From: Pyrrhosoma nymphula
Lineage: Eukaryota; Arthropoda; Insecta; Odonata; Coenagrionidae
Length of the DNA: 64,000 nt
NCBI GenBank assembly: GCA_963573305.1
Contig: OY754327.1
Span: 186,628,386-186,692,385, forward strand
Direction: 5' to 3'
Each line of letters begins with the position of its first letter. The first letter of the stretch is position 1. The notes under the pieces were generated by a model. It saw only the letters and a program-made list of their open reading frames with translations. It did no database searches and had not been told where the DNA came from. A program made the position numbers and the translations under genes. Below, piece after piece: positions 1 through 12,292 of this stretch.

Positions 1-1065
1 TAATGTTAACTCAAGAGATGACAGTTATCTGGAAGTGCAGAGTCATAAAAAGAACTCCGACGATTTAAAACGCAGTGTTTTATCTCACTGCTGAACCAAT
101 CAATTTAAACGCACTAAGTATTGCGTGACTTATATGCACAAAGAAAGAAAAGCATCGTAAAACAATGAGTAACTAACCGATGAACCCTTTTTATTTTTAC
201 AATGTCGATAGCAAACGCGATACACAAGGCTGCCAAACATGTCATGGAATCAATGACATCGGAAGACTTTCTGTTACTGCTAAAAAACAAAAATTGAACA
301 AAAGCCACTGAAAATCGCACAAGTAATCACAGAGAAAACGAACTTTTTAAAACTTGCACGGAAACTTGTAGAGAAGAGTTCAAATCGCAGTTTGATCATT
401 AAGTACTAGACATAAAAAATTGAGGCAGCGTCATCATGGCGGCAAAAATACGCATAAATACTTAATACATCACTAAGCAATAAATTCAATACCATAATTC
501 GATGAAATCTACTGATTTTAGAAGAAAGTAATGAAAATTGAAAAAAATGTTTTCACGAGCATCTGACGTAAACAATGGCCACCATCTTGGATTCTTCAGT
601 CACGTGATTTGATTCCCCAGCCGGCATTTAATGTGCTTACTGATTGGCTGCATTTATCTCTGCCAAATGCACTATTCTAATGAACGGATTATAAATTACT
701 TATGCACATGATCGGAACTAAAATTCTCAGAATATAGGTATTTTTTTTCTCAAATATAGAAAGAAAAACATAAGTGTTGAAAGGGTAAAAACACTATTGA
801 TAAAGGCTCGGTTAAAAAATATAATGCACTAAAAATATCCTTCTGAGTTACTTTGAGGAAAGAATATTATTATTTCTGATTGATTCTATTTCAGTTTACG
901 GTTATAAACTGACATGGTGATATGAAATATCGGCAACTTCTTCACAGAGGAGAATTACTGGTTGCATATACTACAGGAAAAATGCCCCCCCCCACCCGAA
1001 ATCTATTTCATAACATGCATAGAAAAAACATAACTTCAAATAAGATCAAAAAATGTGTCCTTCAC
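1..1065. other. AT-rich stretch, no gene recognised
   Basis: No reading frame here has a recognisable domain. The stretch holds scattered A/T runs and a run of C around 984-993. Nothing else stands out. Confidence 0.6.
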
Positions 1066-1145
1066 ATTTACCTTTTCTTATTCCATTCCTCTTTCTATTT
1101 ACCTCTTCTTATTATTCTACATTTACCTCTTCTTATCAATTACCT
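1066..1145. repeat. Short pyrimidine-rich tandem repeat
   Basis: The word ATTTACCTCTTCTTAT, or a one-base variant, occurs three times in about 80 bases. It lies immediately beyond the 3' side of the LINE fragment that follows, so it may be decayed 3' sequence of that element. Confidence 0.5.
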
Positions 1146-1367
1146 TCTCTTTGATAAAGCTTCTTTAGCCAGGGAAATTCTATATCCAATGTCCTTACCA
1201 CAAAAGCTATATTCCTCTATGATACTACCCTGATACTTAAACAGCTCAATTCTCTCTATGTTGTGCCCTCCCACCCTTATATTTAGCCCCGCCTTCTCAC
1301 TTAGAGAAAATCTTATCACTTTCTTATTTTTATTATTTACGAGCGGAAGGTACCCGTTGAAATTCAA
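1140..1367 (-). mobile_element. LINE reverse transcriptase C-terminal fragment (degenerate)
   Basis: The minus-strand frame reads RVGGHNIERIELFKYQGSII and then CGKDIGYRISLAKEA. This is the region after the polymerase palm in the endonuclease-reverse transcriptase LINEs common in arthropods, whose usual form is FKYLGSI..DGxCxxxIxxRIxxAKEAF. The glycine-rich beta-hairpin and the R-I-x-x-A-K core are seen directly. Upstream coding sequence is missing next to it, but a matching endonuclease-palm segment lies at 3521-5490 on the same strand, so this is probably the far part of one interrupted copy. Non-functional. The clade is not certain. Confidence 0.75.
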
Positions 1368-1372
1368 CGGGT
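1352..1372. repeat. 21-bp palindrome at the edge of the LINE fragment
   Basis: Ten bases starting ACCCGTTGAA are mirrored around a single central base. The palindrome sits exactly where recognisable LINE coding sequence stops, so it may mark an insertion or deletion junction. Confidence 0.6.
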
Positions 1373-1380
1373 GTGAAAAA

Positions 1381-3159
1381 CGTTAAACCTATTTTGTTTG
1401 CAAACCGCAAAGCCTGAAGAAAAACTGTATGAGTGGTTATTCGAGGAGCTCGTAACCTATCTTGTATGTTGTGTTCATTGTAGTAGACACGCTGACCGCT
1501 TTCCAGGTGCACGGATAAATGAGGACTATTGATCCACTTTCATGCACGGGAAACCCAAAAATCGGCCAAACAAACTCATTACTACTTATATAGCAAAGGT
1601 TGATAGATGGTCACCTCATCCGGTTCTCTTGAGCCGTCTTCTTAGTGATTAACAGCTTGATCGCTTCCCTTTAGTACAAACATATATTTGCATTCCATTC
1701 CTTTAATTCAGTTGCACTATTCAACGTTGATATGTGCGTTTAGTATCTTAATCAGGATTGGACAGAAGGGTACAATCCAGAGGTTGACAACGTCAAGAGG
1801 AGTATTGGCAGCAGAAGCCATGTTTATTTGACCTATGAATCCTCCATCACCCGGACTGTGCCTTCGGCATAATCATTGGTTTCGTTTGTTAAATAACAAA
1901 TATATGGTGATTCTTAGTGCACTTGTCGATTTTCATGCACGGATGTCGTTATTTGCACAGAATTTCCGTTCTTCTATCGGGTAAGAAGCATGTAGTGACG
2001 TCATTAATATTTTCCGCCATCTTAAAACAGATTGAAGGTTCGAAACAGATGGGTCTGTCATTGAACCAGATTTAGAGCTGGTTACCCGTCCATATGTTGG
2101 GTAAGGATGAAATTTGTGCGGATCTTAGCGTAACCCAAGAAACACCACGGGGAGATTCTCATGAGATCGCTGGTGGGCATTTCTTTGACAATCCAAGTCT
2201 TACCTTTGTCGTTTTTCTTTCAAGGGCTCATTTTCTCGCAAATAAGACATTCATTATGCTTTAGAAGATTTTTTCGAGAGGTTACTCTTTTTTCTATTAG
2301 GCATGTTAATGGATATATTTTTAAGTCCATGGAAAGGAACCACAGCGGAAAGTGAGAGTCTAGAATAGGCAACTCGATGATCGAGCGAATGTACCATAGT
2401 TAACTGCACTTTAACACTTTTAAACATATAAATAACTCGCGACGTTAATGCTGTCGGAATTGGTCTAAAAACAGTTCGCAATCGTAATGATAGGCAGACG
2501 GTTTCACTACGTGTAATACATCTGAGTATAAACGATAATAAACAACGCCGTGTTTGTTGTAGCAACAGAAGCATTATTACAATTGATATTCGCTGTACGT
2601 AAATATTCTTGCACAATTAATTGTGTATTCTATGAATTCCTTTGTGTGTAACGTTTACTACGTAAGTGTTCTCTCATATATATGCAGTGCCCCTATGAAA
2701 GCTACTTTGAGAATAAAATTGAAGAGTATGCTTGTTGTAAATATGGATTGAATTTATCGATTACCCCCTGAAGCAATCTATCATGGGGCTCTTAGGACTC
2801 TGGGCCCTTCTGATACAGATTTTATTTTTACGTGCTATCATGGACCTGCAAGAAGACGTGATATTTAAATGCTAGAAGCGTGAATATCTTTTTAAAAACA
2901 AATCTCTGGTTGTCAAGGAAATATGCTATTGTTGATTTCAGAGAAAAATGTTAGATATTTCAGCTAAAAACCTGAATTTTAGGCAAATTCGGAGCGTAGA
3001 AGAAAATCGATTGAAAGAATTAAAAACTTCATTTATTCAGCCATCCGATAAAAATAATCCCACCCCTATACCTTGAGTGGAAGTACTTTTAAAAAGCAAA
3101 AGAAAAAAAAAACTGCACCGAACGCAAAGCTTGCCATTGACCACCAGGGGGACCTTCAG
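1381..3159. other. Unidentified sequence interrupting the LINE
   Basis: No domain is recognisable on either strand. A short phrase, TTTTCATGCACGG or close to it, recurs near 1538 and 1932. A stretch with repeated GGGG/CCCC blocks lies at 3140-3185. By position this is probably inserted DNA or much-decayed LINE sequence. Confidence 0.5.
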
Positions 3160-3520
3160 GGGGCCTTTGGGGGCCCTGAGGGCTTTTTGATATAGCATGT
3201 TTTACAACCAGATATGTTTTCTATCTGCATGCCAAATTTCAGCTCAATCGGTCCAGTAGTATTTGCGTGATGGAGCAACAGACAGACAGAGACCATTACA
3301 TTTTTATACATATTAGTAAGGATCACACCCTTAACCCTGGAAAAAATAGGGTTTCGGTTAATTGAACCCTACAGTGTTTGTTGTCTACCAGTAACAAACA
3401 TGTGTTCCAAATTTCATCAAAATCGGTCCTGTTGTTTAGGAGGAGATGTGGAACATACATACATACATACATACATACATACATACATTGACTTTTATAT
3501 ATATAAAGATAAAGATATTC
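3160..3520 (+). mobile_element. Two retroelement 3'-end-like tails in tandem
   Basis: Two blocks share a phrase of the form CAAATTTCA followed by AATCGGTCC, at about 3233-3262 and 3408-3429. The first ends in a TTTTTATACATATTAGTAAG-like terminus near 3320. The second ends with (ACAT)9 and an ACTTTTATATATATA-like terminus near 3510. Such phrases followed by simple repeats are typical of 3' ends of arthropod non-LTR or related elements. No coding sequence accompanies them, so the family is not assigned. Confidence 0.5.
3453..3488. repeat. (ACAT)9 microsatellite
   Basis: Nine perfect ACAT units are seen directly. They lie at the end of the second tail-like block and are likely derived from that element's terminal repeat. 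Confidence 0.95.
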
Positions 3521-5490
3521 ATCACATACCTTTCGCACTGCACCACTATGGTATTCATCATTGACTGTAACCCCTTGGCTGACTGACAAACCCACGCTAG
3601 ATCACTTGCAAATCTTACCGACTTCATCAGATCATATCCTACATTTATTTCCACCTCCATCTTCCCCTATGCCTCCCTCATCATTTCTTCAGAATAAATG
3701 CTAAACAGCAATGGCTCACCCTAACCTACGCAGTCTGGCTCATCTATAAATTCCAAATGAGACGTCTGTCCCTTCAATAGACCCCTAATCTCTTCAGCAC
3801 ATCCATTATTTTCGTCTAGTCGTTCTTATCAAACGCATTCTCAAAATCTACAAGGTAATCAAAATATTCCTGGTCATATTCTAGGTTTCTTTCTATTCAT
3901 AGCGTCCTCATCACTCCTATAGTGTCCCACGTTCCCGTCCCTCTCCTAAACCCAAATTGGTCGTAATGCAGGTATTCTTTAGCCTTGCTGTCTAGCCATC
4001 TATTTATAATTATAACGACTTCTTTGGCCACGTGGATATTAATCTCATTTTTCTATAGCCTTCGCACGTTTTTGCCTTGCTCTTCTTCGGTACAGGAATT
4101 AGTATTGCCTTCACAAAATCCTCCGGCCACACTCCATCCTCATCAATCCTACGAATATGAGGGAAACGTTTTCCTCTTCCGTTCTTCCCCATACTCTTTA
4201 GAAACTCTGCAGGCATGTCATCTATTCATACCACCTTAATCCTTAATATATCTCGTAGTGCACTGTTTCGATGCCATCCCTTTCGATCTATTCTTTCCTT
4301 TCTATGTCTTTCTGTCTCTCTCTGTTCTCTCCACCATGCTTTCCTTGCTTTCTTTTTTTCTCGTCTTAGCCTGCTGTTCCCGGAACACTCTCTTGCTTAG
4401 CTCTCAGTTTACATTCTTTCATTTCTCCTGCATCTCCTTCGCGATCGACGGTTTTATAATTTTCGCTTCATTTATTACGCTGACTGTTGCTTTCACCGCT
4501 TCTACAATTCCTTTTTTCACACTTCCCCAATAATTTTCCACTGATATCACTCCATGATCCTCACCCATGATTTAATAATACTATTTCTTCATTGACCTAG
4601 TTAATGCTTTTGTATTCCATTTTTGTACCCTTTTGCCCCTTCTTGCCTCTTTTCAGTTGAAAAAAGCACTTCTTGATTCATAAGTCATGATCTGAGTCTA
4701 CATCACCCATATGTATGCGAGTGTTCACACCATTTCTGAATATGGGTCTAATTATTATATAATCTACCTGGATCCTTTGTCTCCCGACTTTTTCCAAGTG
4801 TGCATAAGACGTGGATGATGCCTGAACCATTTGTTTGTAATCACTTGGTTACTTCTGCGGAAAACTCAACAGCTTTCTCGTCGTGGTCATTTCTCCTTCC
4901 TAGCCCATAATATCCCATCTACCGTCCATCTCTTCCTTCACCCACCACCGCGTTCCAATTACCCAATACTACCAAGTTCTTACTTCCAGGTGTGCTACCA
5001 ATTATTTCCTCTATCTGGTCATATTTACTTACATCTCCATCTTCCCCTGTATGGTTAGAGTTAGGGATATATACCTGAATTATAACTAAATTCGAGTATG
5101 AGGTCTAAGAAATCTAAGAAAGGACTGCACAGTCCTAATTTCGCTCGAAATGAAGTCATCATTATTATTAAATTCGTTAGATTTGCGTTCAGCTCAGCGA
5201 GTATTATCCTATTACTCACCTGCTATGCATAGATTACGTTTCTAACAAGTTTACTGCTCATTGCGAATGCAACCCCGTAATGGCTTTCATTCCCTCCGCT
5301 GTATATCACTCTGTAGCAATCGCACCAGTAGTCCCCGTGATCTTTACATCTTACTTCGCCCATACCCATGAGTTCTACGCCCACCCTGTCCATTTCTTGA
5401 TTTATATTCTCTAACTTACCCGACTTTAACATAGTCCTCACATTCTATGTACATATTCTATTTGTTGCGTTCCTCTTCTCTATCTTCTTT
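3521..5490 (-). mobile_element. Degenerate LINE: AP endonuclease and reverse transcriptase
   Basis: Read on the minus strand, the order is endonuclease, linker, reverse transcriptase. The endonuclease starts with NVRTMLKSGKLENI (5441 downward), has the catalytic-glutamate motif MGEVRC, continues SHYGVAFAMSSKLVRNVI, and reaches GNWNAVVGEG (4963-4934), where GDWNA is expected. The linker includes IVEAVKATVSVINEAK (4560-4400). The polymerase begins EDGVWPEDFVKAILIPVPKK (near 4130) and includes SVRFASDLAWVCQSAKG (3618-3568), where FADD has become FASD. Stops and frameshifts break the frame many times. The element once copied itself by target-primed reverse transcription; this copy is dead. The segment at 1140-1367 is probably its C-terminal continuation. 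Confidence 0.88.
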
Positions 5491-5925
5491 TCATCTTCTG
5501 CTCTTGCCTCTACATCCGAGCAGGTATTTCGTATGGTGACGACCGCAGAGGCCTTGCTCTAACCGCTGCCGGGCACGAAATCCGGCCCAGGGGGCTGAGT
5601 CCCGTAGATGCCAGGATTAATTTAATTTTTTAAGAACTGTCCATGACTTCAAGGTTGATTTATTGAAATTGCATTACGTGGCCTACCTCAATTGTGTTTC
5701 TTACGTGACACCTTCACGTGAGAGGCCACCCCACAAGGGCCAGACGGCTTTTGCAGCCCCGGAGGTACTGACGTTGCTAGGACTACCATTTGCCGGTCTC
5801 CTAACCTTAGAACCGTCTGGCATGTGTGGCTCTACTAGGAGCATTGCTCCCGCCAGTTCAACTATAGGGGTTATCGAAGCACGAGGGCCTTCCACCATGG
5901 CAAGGTTGTAGTCCTTGAGAAGAGG
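5491..5925 (-). mobile_element. Probable 5' region of the minus-strand LINE
   Basis: This GC-richer block lies just upstream, in the sense of the element, of the endonuclease start. It holds a 65-codon open frame (5898-5701) beginning MVEGPRASITPIVELAGAML and ending near a WPLWGG motif. I recognise no domain in it. Its base composition and abrupt edges match the LINE rather than the AT-rich flank, so I read it as 5' UTR or ORF1-side sequence. Assignment rests on position. Confidence 0.5.
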
Positions 5926-8525
5926 AAACGAATATTAAAGGTTCAAAAATAAGGTAAATACAGGATATTACTTAGTAATAATTAATTAGTAAGTAAGTAA
6001 ACTACCAGTAATTATACGGTGAAATACGAGATATTAATAGATATTTACGAGGACATAGTTGATTTAAGCTACTAATATGGAGCTTTCAAATCGTATAAAT
6101 AATAATAAAAAACAAGATCGTAAGTTTAAAGGACGCCGAGCATAAACCCATATCAAAATTTGGCAGCTCCTAGTTTACAAATCTCGTGCTCCTTATTGCT
6201 CTCCAATGAACTGAAAGCAATTTAATGGCCGAGGAACTATGGTTAAAGACTATACGTGGTACAGCCGTATATTGACCTCTCAGTGAAGATGCAGTCAATG
6301 CTGCACAACTAACAAGAATCTTCATAAACGTTTCCTTCAAATACAAAGGTACAACAGTTCACTATAATTCATTACGATACTTCATAGGATAAGTTGCCGT
6401 GTCCTGAATTGGTAATGGAGTCTATCGGAGAGAGGCTAAACAAATATTCGATACAAATAATTTAGGTAACAGAAAAAAAGGTTTCGAAAGATCTTATCTG
6501 TCCAGCGCTGAAAAGATTACATTTTACAGAATTCTTTTATTGTGAAGACCGTGCGAATATATCGCTTACGTCTACCACTAGGCTGGCGTCGGCTGAGTAA
6601 GACATTTTTTCCACCAAAGTAAAAGCTTCAAAAATTCTGACTTCCAAAACAGCTAAGACAATTCAACTATTGATGCGGGAAGTCAGTGTATTTTAGTTAA
6701 TTATATTCAGAAATTAATATTTAAATATTTTTCTTAGTGTAATAATCCCTCCCATTGTTAAAAATATATGGGTTTTGACTTAGTGATTTGATACATTTCA
6801 CGATGAACATTGTGCTTCCCAGCACGTAGCAAAACAGACGTTTGACTTGCGCCTTTAAAATAAGATACGCGGATATAAAGGTAATAAATCACTAAAAAGA
6901 CGACGTTCTTAAAAAATGAGCAACATGGGTTCGAAATCCACGAAATTTAAAACATAAAGGACGATATGAAATCCTCAAATTCTTTCTTTCAATGTTAGCA
7001 TAGCTCCTAATTCACGGGTGAAGAAGGACATCACGTCATCATCAGGAACAATACATTTTAGATAACTTGTCTTCAAATGGGACAACAAGGTTTTTTTTAT
7101 TTTACGGGAAATGCTTACAGACTTGAAATAGACTTAGACGCTTTAGAACCTGCAGTAAAGGGTACGTAGCCTTTACTACTCCATTCAAAAGTTACGCTCG
7201 AGTCCGGATGCCATTACTATTAAGTTCGTGGCAATCACTTCCTCTCTCGACCCAGACACGTTGTTCCACCACGTCTCGGCTGAAACCGTTGGACTTTCTA
7301 CTTCACTGAATGCTCGACACGCAGGAAATAGTGGTCGTCCCTTGGATCACGTCGTATGGAAGCGTGCAACACGCGTCCACCTCCAAATCACTTGCGTCAT
7401 CAGTAACAGCGTCGGTGCGGCCCGCTTGCACCCTCGGTTGAAGTCGCCCAGCTACGGAAAATGGGTGAACAGCGCGGCATTTTGGAAGCGAATATATCTC
7501 GGTTCAGAGGGACATTTTTCACGCGCGCTTTTAATGCGTTCAACAACCACCCTTCCCTTATTCGATCCGAATTGGTGGGGGGGGGGGGAAATCTTTAATA
7601 TCCCTTATCAGAAGTATGAATAAATAACAGACTTAAATATGGTGGCTCGTCTATAACTCTTGATGAGTTACGCCTTTCAATTAGTTATAATCAAAAATCC
7701 ATGTCTTTGGGGAACCAGTTTAGTTTTTATCAACAGACAAACTCACTAACTGAACTAAAGAAGCCAAAAGCTATAGAAGTTTTAGAAAAGAGTTGCCTGG
7801 AAAGAAAAACTTAGGGCCTTTATTGTGAATCGTGAATGTTGGCAACAATACTGCAATTGAATAGCTGAGAGCATGATTATGAACGGTCTTCCAGTTCTAT
7901 ACAATCAGTAAATAGAATTAACAACTTTGAGCTTAGTTGTATGCTAGCATTATTTTATCCCGGAACGTGAAAATCACTTCGAACATTTTGTGAGTAATGT
8001 ATTTTATGCTCATTTTCCGATTTTAGAGTCCAAATTCGTCCAATTCGTTAGAATTCGAAGTAAATTATTTGCTGAAAAATCATTAAAACTTGATCTTAAT
8101 GCAAATAAGAGATAATAGCGCAGATAAAAAAACATTTGCCACTTCATCCGACAACATTAGGATAAAATTAACGATTTTACGTTTTAATATAGCCAGATTA
8201 CAATAATAAATTAGTTGAACGGAAATATTGATTTATGTTCATTTTTACCAACTCTAATTTAAATTCGCAAAGTCATCAGGTAATCTTAAAGTATCTCCGT
8301 TTCAATACGGCTTTGTCATGAAATCATTTCCCACAAAACAAGGGGAATGCTCTCATTGATATTTCATCTCATTTTCCCTCCTTTTTCACGTCTTAGCTTT
8401 TTAGATGCTTTATTTTTTGGAATCATAACGACCATTACGCTAGAACGTGCTCCAGAATGTTTGATGTTGTGATTGAGAAGCGGAGAAATTCGAGGAAGAA
8501 CAGGTTGTCGCTCGATTCAGACGAA
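5926..8525. other. Stretch without recognised genes
   Basis: AT-rich throughout, with a moderately GC-rich patch at 7200-7600 containing an unremarkable 131-codon frame (7228-7623) and a G10 run near 7577. A GGGTTCGAAATCCA-like word at 6928 resembles a tRNA B box, but no partner A box was found. Confidence 0.5.
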
Positions 8526-8529
8526 GACT

Positions 8530-8875
8530 TTCCTACATCCCTCCCCTCCCTCTCACTCCCCCTCCCTACCCATAATCCCCTCGCACTCCCCCCCACCCCC
8601 TGCCCTCGCCCAAAGGGGGCGATCGTCCCTCCCATTCCAACGCCATACCCTCGGCAAACAATGGAGGGAGTCTCCCAGGGGACTTTTTAATTTAAAATCA
8701 GTTTCACTTTACTTAATATTTTCATCCCCCGTGTGCCCCCGACCGCCTTTCACTCACGAGCGAACCCTGCCCCCCTTCCGCCCCCCTTCCCCCCCCTGCC
8801 CTTACACCCTGCCCTTACGCAATCCCCTTACATTGCGCCCGCCGTGATGGGGGGGAGGGGGTCAGGGGTTCGGGC
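8530..8875. other. GC-rich low-complexity island (C-run then G-run)
   Basis: C-runs of the form CTCCCCCTCCCT dominate 8535-8830, then the strand flips to G-runs at 8848-8868. All open frames here are proline- or arginine-rich in every frame, as expected from composition alone. G-quadruplex or CpG-island-type DNA is possible. Confidence 0.75.
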
Positions 8876-10275
8876 GCACTCCAATTTTTCGATCGAGGAG
8901 TTTTAATTTTCCACCCCGATTCGGACGGACGTAACTCTCCTACTGAGCTGCGAGATTCATGTTCGGCAACTCTTGATTGTACCTTTGAAGATGTTTATCT
9001 TTAACGCAGTTCACTTGTTCTCAACCAGCACGATAACCACTTAAATTTCAATACAATAATCACTTGTTTTATGATCGTTTGACGTAAAATGTAGCTGCAA
9101 TAAAAATGCTATAAACATAACATTTTAATAAAAATATTAGGTAAAAGATTGAACTTGTATCATTTATATTTTCGGGTGAAAAAATCCCTCGCGTCCATTG
9201 TCTATATCGACACCTCTCCCTAAAATGTATAAAGTTGGTCATAGGCTATTTTTAAGTCCTCGAATCCAATTATCACGAAGGCCGCCCTTTAGTTCTATTA
9301 GAACGGGGAGGGAATTCTAGGGAAGGGTTCTATGTAAAAAGTGTCGATAAGTGCTAAATTAAATTTCGCCGTCGTATCCAGGCGTGTGATCTTCGTGTGA
9401 AGACTTCGTGTGTGTGTGGAGCATGGAGGAACTCGGCCAGCACTCGCCACCTCTTCCGGGAGAGGCAATCAAGTAGCCTTAGCGCAATGGCCTACATTAC
9501 ACACGGGTTGCTTCGCCGATCAACAAGCAAGTATCTCTGAAAATAATAATGCGATTCGTTCAGGTGAGCAGCCGTATCAGAGTAAACGATATCATTTGTA
9601 GAATAAAAATTCTTGCTTCCTTTATCCCTCTTCATTTATGACATTACAATCTCATAGAATACTGCCTTTGTGACAACGATAGACCTCGGACCCAGCTGAC
9701 CCAAACTTACTGAGATGTACGGCAAATATTCCCACTTTGTAAAGATACAGATGCTAATTGGTCGAATCGGAGGAGGAAAGCTCACGATGTGCTCGGCCAG
9801 AAGGTGGGCGAAATACAATCGGTCTGTGCTTGACGTCCAGTTCTTTTCTCTTTACAAATCGTGTTTTCTTGGGTAGATCGTCTGGTTGACGGGAAACTTG
9901 CAAATCTTGGGCCTTTGTTCACGTACTAAGTGAGGCTTCCACTGAATATTAGCTCTGTTCTAGGCGTTCGGACGCCTTACTCTCCTGACAAGACCGCTGC
10001 TGCGTTTACTATGTATTAACAAACGGTGGTCAAAACAATTTATTTGGCAAACATCGTCATGGAACGGTAGAAAATCTGGCCTTTTTAGGATGAAAGTGTA
10101 CCTAATGCCCCGACCCAATTTCATGCAATACAATCGGTCGTCAGAGAATTTTTTGGCGTTCGGCATTCATTCATTGAGATGATTTCAAAATTTTAGAGGA
10201 AAGACCGACGACGAACCCTTGGGGTACCCATTCAGGGATCCGTTTTCCAATTGGGTGTCGGCCGGACAGGTGGGA
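8876..10275. other. Stretch without recognised genes
   Basis: Mixed-composition DNA without domain-bearing frames. I see no repeat or RNA gene that I can support. Confidence 0.45.
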
Positions 10276-10279
10276 TCAC

Positions 10280-10610
10280 GGGTGGGTGCGAAGGATTGTG
10301 GAACGGACCGGGGCGTCAGGGTGCGAGGGTGTTTGGGAGAAGTATTCGGGGTTGAAAAAGGGGTGGGGATTAGGGAAGGGGGAGGGGGGGGGGTTGGAAA
10401 GAGAGAGAGAGAAGAAAGACCGCAATTTAAAATCAATACTCGTTCTGCCGGCGCGCCGTCGGTCGAGTCGGGAATCCCTCAACTTCACTCGCCACCGACC
10501 GACCACTCCCCCCCACTCCCTTCCTTCTCCCACCCTCCTCTCCCCACCCCCCTCCTCTCCCGCCCCCCTCTCCGCCTCTCTCCCCTCCACCACCACGTGC
10601 TGACACCAAC
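10280..10610. other. GC-rich low-complexity island (G-run then C-run)
   Basis: G-rich sequence at 10300-10405 ends in an uninterrupted GGGGGGGGGG tract and a GA repeat. It is followed at 10500-10590 by C-rich sequence. A CCGGCGCGCCG motif lies between the two arms at about 10448. Overlapping frames in all phases are compositional. Confidence 0.75.
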
Positions 10611-12099
10611 CCACTGTTTTTCAGGGGCGCATCTATAGCCGTATCTACATACCGGCGCACTGCACTGCAAGCCACCACCGCACGGGCTCATGGCACGAGG
10701 GTGTTTGGGATGGAGCAGAAGCAATCGGAAGTGAGAGAAAGGACGATGCCATGCATCTGTAATTCATTCTCACACGACAATATTTATGTGACCAAAGCGT
10801 TCAAAGTTCACTACTACTTCCAAGTTTAACACGGACTGATACTCTATTTCCCAGAGTTGCACACGCCTCAGGTAATGTTTTTGCTTCACATTCGACTTAA
10901 ACATAGAAAAAAATGGCTCATTAAGTCTTTCATATCGTCGCTCGTGAAAATATTAACTTAGGATGAAATGAATTTCATTCACGCGCACTCAAAATTCTCC
11001 GAATTGAAATAAAAATATTTGTGTTTGTTAAGTTTCCAAGGCAACCCTAGGGGTGGGAGCTGTAAAGGGGAGGGAGAAGGGTAGGTATATGAATCCGACC
11101 TGGTGTCTCTCTGAAACGTCATGCAAGGGAAACTACACCCTTTTTCAGGTGTTGAAAGATGTGAGTTTTAAGTATGGTTCTGGAGCTTATCGAAGAAAAC
11201 AAAGTTCAACGCGATTCCGCGCACACTAATCCATTCCCTTGATTCAATGTCCGAGCTCTGTCTTCATTGTGGACTCTTTGGTTATCAGTGACGAAATGTA
11301 CACCTTAAAAAAGGCGAATGCGAAGCTTTAGGGTTCATATCACTAGAACAATCTAACGCCGTGGCGGTGCATTTCCAGTTCCCGGCGCGCGGAGCCGGAC
11401 CCCGACGCGCGATCGAAAAATCAAATTAATTTACGGCGTTGCGAACGGTTTTAAAATCTCTCTTAAAGTAAAACCTTAAAAATCTTTAATCAATGCTCTG
11501 ATACAAGTCACTCCATGGATTTACAGCAAAAAGCTATTGATGTACACTACTCAATGTGAAATTTCGTCTAAAACAGCGTCCGTCATTTTGTGACGCCATA
11601 GCACGAATATATAAAAATAATCTTTATAAATAAGGAGTAGTAAAGGAAATAACCACGTTTATTGACCATATAGCTTTTTTATTCCATAGAAGTCCTCCCT
11701 CTACTTCAGAATCAAATTGACTTGGAATATTTTCGCAGAAAACTTACAGGAAACTACGGATAAAACTTCTTCACAGGCGTTTTTTGGAATTTCGGTCATA
11801 TTTGAGCCTCTATATCTAATAAATGGGCAAGAACCATGAAAAATTGTGTTCCATTCTAGATACATCAACCTTTTTAGAGTTTCTATGCGACATTTCAAGG
11901 GAATATATCTCAAAAACGAAATTACGAACTTTTGGCTCGCTTTATCCGATTTCGGACCACTGTGCGCTGGCGTAATCAATCGGTACCGCATACACAACAC
12001 AAGCAAAGGGAACAAAACACCGACCACCCTCTGAGCTTCACGCACTAGGAGCCATTACTCAGTAATGCAAGTGAAACGATGAATGCGTTGCTTTCGAAG
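10611..12099. other. Stretch without recognised genes
   Basis: A CpG-rich patch lies at 11360-11420 (CCCGGCGCGCGGAGCCGG). The remainder is AT-rich. No supported gene. Confidence 0.45.
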
Positions 12100-12215
12100 A
12101 GTTTTTCATTTAAAACACGGGGGTGAAATTCGCCACGAAAATATCATTTCACTTGACCAGAATTCGAACCCGAATCACTCAATTGGCAATCAGGTTTGAC
12201 GAATTTCGTCCTCTT
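12100..12215 (-). mobile_element. Possible tRNA-derived SINE (B box on minus strand)
   Basis: The minus strand carries GGTTCGAATTC (12170-12160), one base away from the RNA polymerase III B-box consensus, followed by TGGTCAAGTGAAATG. A similar phrase follows the B box at 48744. No clean A box is visible and no cloverleaf can be drawn, so it is not called a tRNA gene. A B-box match alone can arise by chance. Confidence 0.35.
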
Positions 12216-12292
12216 TTGGTGCATATATATTTACTTTACTGTATTTCTTCACTTCACTTTGGTGCATATATATTTACATACCCGCGCGCGCG
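12215..12292. repeat. Local direct duplication followed by a (CG) run
   Basis: The 20-base word TTTGGTGCATATATATTTAC occurs twice with a 43-base offset (12215 and 12258). It is followed by CCCGCGCGCGCG at 12281-12292, an alternating purine-pyrimidine run able to form Z-DNA. Confidence 0.85.

Noticed and set aside
5663..5911. Plus-strand 82-codon frame
   Set aside because: Antisense shadow of the 5' region of the minus-strand LINE.
6928..6945. B-box-like GGGTTCGAAATCC
   Set aside because: No A box and no pairing arms.
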